NCBI GenBank assembly: GCA_045536155.1
Contig: JAZSMZ010000080.1
Span: 1-17,257 of the forward strand
DNA length: 17,257 nucleotides
Source: JAZQNC01 sp045536155
GTDB taxonomy: Bacteria > Bacillota > Clostridia > Oscillospirales > CAG-272
Direction: 5' to 3'
A program made the translations under genes and the position numbers. Of the stretch, positions 7,770-13,612 are shown one piece after another. Positions within the stretch are counted from its first letter, which is position 1; each line of letters starts with the position of its first letter. The notes beneath the pieces are model-generated. The model made no database searches. It was not told the DNA's origin and worked only from the letters and a program-made list of their open reading frames with translations.

Positions 7770-9029
7770 TTAGTCAACAAAATCAAATTCAAGGTCGTAC
7801 ATACAAACGGTATCGCCCTCTTTACAGCCCTTTTCACGAAGAGCATCTATTACACCGCCCTGGCGCAAAATTCTGTGGAAATAGCGCATAGAATCGCGGT
7901 CAGAGAAGTTTACGCCGCCCATAACAGCAAACAGCCATTCGCTTTCGACATAATAAGTATCGTTCTCGCGGCGAATGGTGAAGGAATGGTCGGTCTTATC
8001 AACCTTTTCCTCGACGTATTCGGGCTCGTATATGGTAAGCGGAGGCAGCTTTTGAAGCTGCTCGGTAACCTCATTCAAAAGGTCACGCACGCCTTCGCCC
8101 GTAGCGGCGGAAATTTTGAATATATCCCATCCCTGCTCTCTTGCAAAGCTTTCAAATTCCTCATATCCGTCGTAACCGATATCCGCCTTGTTTGCGGCAA
8201 TTATCTGCATACGGTCGGCAAGCGATTCGTTGTACGATGCAAGCTCTGCATTGATGATCTTGACATCTTCAATGGGAGCGCGCCCCGTCATACCCGAAAC
8301 GTCGACGACGTGGATAAACAGACGGCATCTCTCGATATGGCGCAAAAAGTCGTGTCCGAGTCCGGCGCCTTCCGATGCCCCCTCAATAAGTCCGGGAATA
8401 TCAGCGGCAACAAAGTTGCGGCCTTCACCGAGCTCGACCACTCCGAGATTGGGAGAAAGAGTGGTAAAATGGTAATCGGCAATCTTCGGCTTTGCTTTAG
8501 AAATGCGTGAAAGCAACGTTGATTTTCCTACGTTGGGCATACCGATTATGCCAACGTCCGCAAGCATCTTGAGCTCGAGTATTACCTCACGCTCCTCACC
8601 CTTACTTCCGTTTTTGGCAAAACGCGGGATCTGTCTTGTGGGAGTTGCAAAATGTCTGTTTCCCCAGCCTCCACGTCCGCCCTTACAAAGGATGAAATCG
8701 TCGCAGTTGGACATGTCCTTTATAACGAGTCCGCTTTCGGCATCGCGAATAACAGTTCCCTCGGGAACGGGCAGAATAATATCCTTACCGTTTCCGCCAT
8801 GGATCTTGCCGCCCTTACCGTTTTCACCGTTTTCGGCAATATATTTTTTTGTAAACCTGTAAGCGCCGAGAGTGCTTTCACCGGGAGCAATGCGAACGAT
8901 CACGTTGCCGCCCTTTCCTCCGTCGCCTCCGTCGGGACCGCCGTGGGAAACGTATTTTTCACGGTGGAAGTTGATCGATCCGTTTCCGCCGTCTCCGGCT
9001 TTAACGTATATTTTAACTTTATCTATCAC
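7770..9029 (-). CDS. obg: Obg/CgtA GTPase, ribosome assembly
   Basis: 419 residues. Obg is an essential GTPase that binds the 50S subunit late in assembly and links it to growth state. The glycine-rich Obg fold occupies about 1-158 (AGDGGNGSINFHREK, GGPDGGDGGKGGNV). The G domain has G1 GMPNVGKST (163-171), G2 FTTL (188-191), G3 DIPGLIEGA (210-218), G4 NKAD (280-283) and a later SAATGEG. A C-terminal OCT domain follows from roughly residue 340, as in Firmicutes proteins. The start is GTG at 9029-9027, chosen because AAAGAGGTG lies just upstream and the Obg N-terminus MIDKVKIYVKAGDGG begins there. It is 29 nt after ligA and 24 nt before iorA in the same direction, so it is probably part of the ligA-led transcript. 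Confidence 0.98.
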   Translation of the reverse strand: MIDKVKIYVKAGDGGNGSINFHREKYVSHGGPDGGDGGKGGNVIVRIAPGESTLGAYRFTKKYIAENGENGKGGKIHGGNGKDIILPVPEGTVIRDAESGLVIKDMSNCDDFILCKGGRGGWGNRHFATPTRQIPRFAKNGSKGEEREVILELKMLADVGIIGMPNVGKSTLLSRISKAKPKIADYHFTTLSPNLGVVELGEGRNFVAADIPGLIEGASEGAGLGHDFLRHIERCRLFIHVVDVSGMTGRAPIEDVKIINAELASYNESLADRMQIIAANKADIGYDGYEEFESFAREQGWDIFKISAATGEGVRDLLNEVTEQLQKLPPLTIYEPEYVEEKVDKTDHSFTIRRENDTYYVESEWLFAVMGGVNFSDRDSMRYFHRILRQGGVIDALREKGCKEGDTVCMYDLEFDFVD

Positions 9030-9058
9030 AATCTGTCACCTCTTTTCAACCGGTGTGA

Positions 9059-11026
9059 TTACTGTTCTATAAGCTTTAAAAGGGTTTCTTCATCGATAAT
9101 TTCAACGCCGAGTGATTCTGCCTTAGTCAGTTTTGAGCCTGCCTCGGCACCTGCCACGACGTAGCGTGTCTTTTTTGATACCGATGACGAGCATTTGCCG
9201 CCGTGAGATATGATAAGCGCCTCGGCTTCATTACGGCTCATTGTAGGCAAGGTGCCTGTGAGCACGAAGGTCATTCCTTCAAATTTATTGCCTAGCTTTT
9301 CTCTCTTATCTTCAAATACAACACCCGATTCCCGAAGTGATTCAAACAGCTCACGGGTGGACGGATGAGAAAAGAAATCAACTACATTCTCCGCAGAAAT
9401 CAGTCCGATATCGTCGACAGCAGTCAAATCTTCGACCGTTGTATCAAATAGTGCTTCCATAGTGGAAAAATGCTGCGCTATCGATGACGCTGCCTTTGAA
9501 CCGATTTGGCGTATACCAAACGAATAAAGAAGGCGGGCAAATCCGCGGGATTTTGATTTTTCTATTGCCGTAACAAGGTTGTCTGCCGACTTTTTGCCCA
9601 TGCGGTCGAGACCGACAAGATCTTCGGATTTCAGCTTGTATATATCAGCAACAGTTTTGATAAGACCGTTTGATATCAAAAGCTCGACGACTGCGGGACC
9701 CATCCCCTCGATATCCATAGCATCGCGGGATGAAAAATGGATAATATTTCTCGAAAGCTGTGCGGGACACGACGAATTTGTGCATCGGTATGCCACCTCG
9801 CCGTCAACACGGTAGATCTTCTCGCCGCAGGAGGGGCATGTGTCGGGCATCCTAAATTCCTCGGCTCCATCAGGGCGCTTTGATATATCGACCAGCACTA
9901 CCTCGGGTATTATATCTCCAGCCTTCTGAACGGCTATGGTGTCCCCGACACGGATATCGCGCTCGCGGATGTAATCGATATTGTGAAGCGTCGCCTTGGA
10001 AACAGAAGTACCTGCAAGGCGCACGGGATCAAATGCGGCATTGGGTGTAAGCACTCCGGTACGTCCTACCTGCACGGTTATCGAGCGAAGCGTAGTAAAC
10101 GCTCTTTCGGGCGGATATTTGTATGCGGTCGCCCACTTGGGAGTGCTCGCGGTCTGTCCGAGAGATGTGCGTTTGGCTATATTATTTATCTTTACAACTG
10201 CACCGTCGGTATCAAAAGCGAAGGATGAACGTGTGTTGCCAAGCTCCTCAGCGGCAGCCCAGATGCTATCGAAATCGTTAGCTAAAACAAGATAAGGAAC
10301 AACGGGAAAACCGAGAGAGGTAAGAAAATCAAGACTTTCCTTGTGCGTTTCAAATGTTTTGTCGCATTTTTGAATATTAAATGCGAATATACTTAATCGG
10401 CGCTCGGCAGTAACCTTTGGATCGAGCTGTCTAAGCGAACCGGCCGCCGCATTACGGGGATTGGCAAATGGTGTTTCGCCGTTTTCCTCACGTTTTTCAT
10501 TAAGCGAAGCAAAGACGCTTCGAGGCATATAGACCTCGCCGCGGACTTCAAGATGTCCGTCGTAATCGATTTTAAGCGGAATATCGCGAATGGTGCGGAG
10601 ATTGGCTGTTATATTCTCGCCGACAAGTCCGTCGCCGCGCGTTGAGCCGACCGTAAAGATGCCGTTTTCATAAACAAGCGACACCGAAAGACCGTCAATT
10701 TTGCATTCAACGGTATAGTCGCCGTTCCCCGCCGTTCGATTAACGAAATTGCGAAGCTCATCGGGCGAAAAAACGTCTGTTAGTGAGCCCATGGCAACGT
10801 CATGGGTCACCTTTTCAAACTTTTCCGACGCCTTACCGCCGACACGGTTAGTGGGAGATTCGGGATCGTAAAACGCAGGATTATCTTCTTCAAGCTTTTT
10901 CAGCTCGGCAAACATTGCATCATAATCGCTGTCTTCGATCACGGGCGCGTCGTCATCGTAATATCTTTTTGAGTAATATTCAATTTTTTCGCGCAATTCT
11001 TTTATGCGTGCGGCAATTTCACTCAT
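9059..11026 (-). CDS. ligA: NAD+-dependent DNA ligase
   Basis: 655 residues, close to the bacterial norm of about 670. LigA seals nicks in replication and repair, using NAD+ to adenylate its active-site lysine. Domain order is clear: Ia (YYDDDAPVIEDSDYD, 22-36), adenylation domain with ECKIDGLS, where Lys109 is the nucleophile, motif RGDG (130-133), and VRGEVYMP (161-168). An OB fold follows (about 315-390), then the zinc finger Cys397, Cys400, Cys415 and Cys420, helix-hairpin-helix repeats (about 430-570) and a C-terminal BRCT domain (from about 575, with FVLTGTLP and ISHGGKCSSSVSKKT). The ATG at 11026-11024 follows GGTGAG. It has its own promoter overlapping the end of the deoR-family gene and leads a run with obg. 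All catalytic residues appear intact. Confidence 0.98.
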   Translation of the reverse strand: MSEIAARIKELREKIEYYSKRYYDDDAPVIEDSDYDAMFAELKKLEEDNPAFYDPESPTNRVGGKASEKFEKVTHDVAMGSLTDVFSPDELRNFVNRTAGNGDYTVECKIDGLSVSLVYENGIFTVGSTRGDGLVGENITANLRTIRDIPLKIDYDGHLEVRGEVYMPRSVFASLNEKREENGETPFANPRNAAAGSLRQLDPKVTAERRLSIFAFNIQKCDKTFETHKESLDFLTSLGFPVVPYLVLANDFDSIWAAAEELGNTRSSFAFDTDGAVVKINNIAKRTSLGQTASTPKWATAYKYPPERAFTTLRSITVQVGRTGVLTPNAAFDPVRLAGTSVSKATLHNIDYIRERDIRVGDTIAVQKAGDIIPEVVLVDISKRPDGAEEFRMPDTCPSCGEKIYRVDGEVAYRCTNSSCPAQLSRNIIHFSSRDAMDIEGMGPAVVELLISNGLIKTVADIYKLKSEDLVGLDRMGKKSADNLVTAIEKSKSRGFARLLYSFGIRQIGSKAASSIAQHFSTMEALFDTTVEDLTAVDDIGLISAENVVDFFSHPSTRELFESLRESGVVFEDKREKLGNKFEGMTFVLTGTLPTMSRNEAEALIISHGGKCSSSVSKKTRYVVAGAEAGSKLTKAESLGVEIIDEETLLKLIEQ

Positions 11027-11067
11027 AATCTCACCGTATCAAAAATTTTAAATATACAATAAAATTT

Positions 11068-11096
11068 ATTATAACTTATTTATTGCTTAATTTCAA
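11068..11096 (-). promoter_or_regulatory. Sigma-A promoter of the ligA-led run
   Basis: Minus-strand TTGAAA (11096-11091) is followed after exactly 17 nt by TATAAT (11073-11068). The -35 lies within the last codons of the DeoR-family gene. Transcription would start near 11061 and give a leader of about 35 nt before the ligA ATG. Confidence 0.7.
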
Positions 11097-11865
11097 GTTT
11101 ATTTTGTGAATAGCGGACAATTATGCCCTTATTTTCAAAATAATCGGCATACTCCTTGGGCAAAAGGCGGTCTGTAACGATTGCATAAAGCGAATCGAAA
11201 GAGCAAACTCTATTCATGAGCACCTGCCCTATCTTTGTGGCATCGCAAAGAAGGACAGTCTTTGCGGCGGCCGATATCATCGCCCTCTTAACCTGCGTTT
11301 CTTCTTCGGAAGATTCTGTAACTCCCTTGCTCAAGCTCATGCCTCGACAGGAGATAAACGCGAAGTCGGCATTAAGCTCTTCAAGACGTCGGCAGGTAGC
11401 CGCGCCTACAAGTGACATATTATGCTCGCGTAAACGTCCGCCGGTGCAGAACGTGGTTATCTTTGCATATGAATTAAGCAGGTAAGCAGTTTTGATTCCG
11501 TTAGTGATCACCGTAAGTCCGTCGTAAGCATTAAGATAGGGTATCATTGACGTTACCGTAGACGAGGTATCAAGAATCAAGGTGGCGCCGCTGTGAATAA
11601 AATCGGCGGCAAGGGCGGCAATGCTCTGCTTCGCATCGGTATTCTCACGTTCGCGCAGAGTAATGGGCAGCTCGGACGCGAGATTGTCAAGCAATACCGC
11701 ACCGCCGTGAGTGCGCATTATTGCCCCCTCTCCCGCGATCCTGTCAAGATCGCGCCTTATCGTTGACGGGCTGACAAAAAACTTCTTTGCAAGATCGTCA
11801 ACTCTCACCGTTTTTTCGTCGTCAAGTATCTTTTTTATTTCTTCGCGACGCTCGTACGTAAGCAT
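11080..11865 (-). CDS. DeoR-family transcriptional regulator of sugar metabolism
   Basis: 261 residues, typical for the family. The N-terminal winged helix-turn-helix shows MLTYERREEIKKIL, then VRVDDLAKKFFVSPSTIRRDLDRI (20-43) and the signature RTHGGAV (51-57). The rest is a DeoRC sensor domain of the ribose-isomerase-like fold, with ATLILDTSSTV and VITNG motifs; such domains bind phosphorylated sugars as inducers. The ATG at 11865-11863 has a very strong GGAGAGGGGG site upstream. It is divergent from the DUF3006/dehydrogenase/aldolase operon and shares its control region, so it is the likely repressor of that operon and perhaps of itself. Its ligand cannot be deduced. No terminator separates it from ligA 53 nt downstream, so some read-through is possible. 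Confidence 0.93.
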   Translation of the reverse strand: MLTYERREEIKKILDDEKTVRVDDLAKKFFVSPSTIRRDLDRIAGEGAIMRTHGGAVLLDNLASELPITLRERENTDAKQSIAALAADFIHSGATLILDTSSTVTSMIPYLNAYDGLTVITNGIKTAYLLNSYAKITTFCTGGRLREHNMSLVGAATCRRLEELNADFAFISCRGMSLSKGVTESSEEETQVKRAMISAAAKTVLLCDATKIGQVLMNRVCSFDSLYAIVTDRLLPKEYADYFENKGIIVRYSQNKLEIKQ

Positions 11866-11894
11866 CTATTTGCCCCCTCTCCATTGCACGTTTT

Positions 11895-11932
11895 TGATCA
11901 TTTATGCTCATTTAATGCTCGATATTTGCTCG
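11895..11932. promoter_or_regulatory. Helically phased TGCTC repeats, candidate operator of the DeoR-family regulator
   Basis: TGCTC occurs at 11905-11909, 11916-11920 and 11927-11931, exactly 11 bp apart, in the AT-rich spacer between the regulator and the operon. A related TGATCA (11895-11900) lies 10 bp before the first box. Tandem direct repeats at about one helical turn are known for operators of several DeoR-family sugar regulators. A further TGCTC lies at 12027-12031 in the leader. Assignment to this regulator is inference from position. Confidence 0.55.
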
Positions 11933-11953
11933 TTGTGATATTTTTCTACACAG

Positions 11954-11982
11954 TTGACATGTTCATACTTTGATAGTATAAT
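11954..11982 (+). promoter_or_regulatory. Perfect consensus sigma-A promoter of the aldolase/dehydrogenase operon
   Basis: TTGACA (11954-11959), a 17-nt spacer and TATAAT (11977-11982) match the housekeeping consensus at all 12 positions. Transcription should begin near 11989, giving a leader of about 85 nt before the DUF3006 ATG. Such a promoter would be strong and therefore probably needs repression; phased TGCTC boxes lie 22 bp upstream of it. Confidence 0.88.
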
Positions 11983-11991
11983 TAATTTAGA

Positions 11992-12020
11992 ATGATATAT
12001 TCATTAATTTATTATATCAT
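11992..12020. promoter_or_regulatory. Inverted repeat at the expected transcription start
   Basis: ATGATATA (11992-11999) and TATATCAT (12013-12020) are perfect inverted copies around a 13-nt centre, starting about 3 nt after the predicted start site. It could be a second operator or a weak leader hairpin. The sequence is almost all A and T, so chance is a real possibility. Confidence 0.35.
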
Positions 12021-12057
12021 ATTGCTTGCTCCATTGCAAGATTTTCGCGCAAAAATG

Positions 12058-12064
12058 CAGGAGG
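12058..12064 (+). promoter_or_regulatory. Shine-Dalgarno site fixing the DUF3006 start
   Basis: CAGGAGG ends 9 nt before the ATG at 12074. It excludes the longer in-frame reading from 12026, whose extra residues are not family-like. Confidence 0.8.
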
Positions 12065-12073
12065 TTTTTGGCT

Positions 12074-12319
12074 ATGTTTGTCAGTTGCGACAGAATCGAA
12101 GACGGATATGCCGTTTTGATATCCGACGACGAAACGTCATACACCATTCCGTTGCATTCCCTGCCCTTTGACATCCGTGAAGGTGATACTCTCGTTGCAC
12201 ATATAAACAACGGCAGTCTTACCGTACTCGGGCATGATGACGAGCAAAGAAAATCGCGCCAGGAGCGTATTTTATCAATGTTTGAAAAATTAAAAGAAAA
12301 GGGGAATAAACCACAATGA
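12074..12319 (+). CDS. Small DUF3006-like protein, first gene of the sugar-phosphate operon
   Basis: 81 residues, beginning MFVSCDRIEDGYAVLI at a well-placed ribosome binding site. The compact beta-rich N-terminal half reads CDRIEDGYAVLISDDE, then IPLHSLPFDIREGDTLV. This is the DUF3006 pattern of an opening D-R-x-E/D-G-x-A-V strand and a later LP...EGD. The C-terminal 25 residues (DDEQRKSRQERILSMFEKLKEK) are a charged helix, possibly coiled coil. No signal peptide or metal site is seen. Function is unknown. The stop codon overlaps the next ATG in an ATGA arrangement, so translation of the two is likely coupled. It is unusual to see this family lead a sugar-phosphate operon; a regulatory or chaperone-like role is only a guess. 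Confidence 0.82.
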   Translation: MFVSCDRIEDGYAVLISDDETSYTIPLHSLPFDIREGDTLVAHINNGSLTVLGHDDEQRKSRQERILSMFEKLKEKGNKPQ

Positions 12320-13578
12320 AAACAAAAGCAGTAAGAATTTACGGCAAGAACGACCTCAGACTTGAGGAATTTGACCTTCCCAAGTGCGGCGATGATGAAA
12401 TTCTCGCTCACGTTATTTCCAACAGTATTTGTATGTCTTCTCACAAGGCCGCTCTTCAGGGTGCAGACCACAAGAGAGTTCACGACGACGTTGCAGAGCA
12501 TCCTGCAATCATCGGTCATGAATTCTGCGGCGAGATCGTCGAAGTAGGCTCCAAGTGGGCAGACCAGTTCAAGGTTGGCGACCGCTTCACCATTCAGCCT
12601 GCCATGAACTACAACAACACTCTTTGGGCTCCCGGCTATTCCTATGAATACTGCGGCGGTAACGCAACCTACGTTATCATTCCCAACGAGGTTATGGAAT
12701 GCAACTGCCTGCTTCCTTACAAGGGAGATGCTTTCTTCTACGGTTCTCTTTCCGAGCCCGTTTCCTGCATCATCGGCGGTTACCATGCAAACTACCACAC
12801 CACCAACGGCAGCTACGTTCATGATATGGGCATCGTTGAGGGCGGTAAGGTTGCAATTCTCGCAGGTGTAGGACCTATGGGTCTTGGCGCTATCAATTAC
12901 GCTATCGGCGCTGATCGCAAGCCCTCTCTCGTTGTTGTAACCGATATTGACAAGGCTCGTATTGACCGTGCAAAAGAGATCCTCTCGGTTGAAATGGCTG
13001 CCGAAAAGGGCGTTAAGCTTATCTATGTCAATACCAGTGAATATGAAAATCCCGTTGAGTACCTCATGAGCCTTTCCGACGGTCACGGCTATGACGACGT
13101 ATTCGTATACGCTCCCGTTAAGCCTGTTGTTGAGCAGGGCGACAAGATCCTCGCTCGTGACGGCTGCCTCAACTTCTTCGCAGGCCCCACAAATCCCGAG
13201 TTCTCTGCTCTCTTCAACTTCTACAACGTACACTACGCTTCCACTCACATCGTTGGCACCTCCGGCGGTAACACAGACGATATGCGCGAATCCATCAAGA
13301 TGATGGAAGAAGGCACTATGAATCCCGCTGCTATGATCACCCACGTAGGCGGTCTTAACGTTGCTGCAGATACCATTATCAATCTTGATAAGATCCCCGG
13401 CGGTAAGAAGCTTATTTACACCAATAAGGAAATGCCCCTTACTGCAATTGCAGACTTTGAAGAGCTTGGCAAGACCGATAAGTTCTATGCTGACCTCCAC
13501 GAGATCTGCGCACGCCACAACATGCTCTGGAACGCAGAAGCTGAAAAGTACGTTCTCGACAACGCAAAAGAGATATAA
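12316..13578 (+). CDS. Medium-chain zinc dehydrogenase, L-sorbose-1-phosphate reductase-like
   Basis: 420 residues, near the length of SorE-type L-sorbose-1-phosphate reductases, which interconvert a keto-sugar phosphate and a sugar-alcohol phosphate with NAD(P)H. The catalytic zinc site is intact: SICMSSHKA with Cys39, GHEFCGEIVEVG with His68 and Glu69 (67-78), and SEPVSC with Glu147. The four-cysteine structural zinc lobe of classical alcohol dehydrogenases is absent; residues 90-120 hold only one cysteine, as expected for this branch. The cofactor fold shows GVGPMGLGA (184-192) and VVVTDID with Asp210, which favours NAD(H). The ATG overlaps the DUF3006 stop and has AGGGG about 12 nt upstream. 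The aldolase/SDR gene follows 34 nt later. Codon choice is strongly biased to TTC, AAC, TAC, ATC and AAG, suggesting high expression. The exact substrate cannot be read; SorE-like is a family statement. Confidence 0.87.
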   Translation: MKTKAVRIYGKNDLRLEEFDLPKCGDDEILAHVISNSICMSSHKAALQGADHKRVHDDVAEHPAIIGHEFCGEIVEVGSKWADQFKVGDRFTIQPAMNYNNTLWAPGYSYEYCGGNATYVIIPNEVMECNCLLPYKGDAFFYGSLSEPVSCIIGGYHANYHTTNGSYVHDMGIVEGGKVAILAGVGPMGLGAINYAIGADRKPSLVVVTDIDKARIDRAKEILSVEMAAEKGVKLIYVNTSEYENPVEYLMSLSDGHGYDDVFVYAPVKPVVEQGDKILARDGCLNFFAGPTNPEFSALFNFYNVHYASTHIVGTSGGNTDDMRESIKMMEEGTMNPAAMITHVGGLNVAADTIINLDKIPGGKKLIYTNKEMPLTAIADFEELGKTDKFYADLHEICARHNMLWNAEAEKYVLDNAKEI

Positions 13579-13612
13579 TTTCTGACAATTAAGTATTACA
13601 GGAGGAAAAATC

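Noticed and set aside
7422..8510. A 362-codon plus-strand open frame across iorA and obg
   Set aside because: It spans the junction of two certain genes on the other strand and has no ribosome binding site or recognisable domain.
12041..12056. TTTTCGCGCAAAA near the DUF3006 start as a palindromic operator
   Set aside because: The symmetry is only four pairs around a CGCG core and is not repeated elsewhere in the control region.
11866..12073. Catabolite control (cre) site near the sugar operon promoter
   Set aside because: No segment matches the TGNAANCGNTNNCA pattern; the few CG dinucleotides are in the wrong surroundings.
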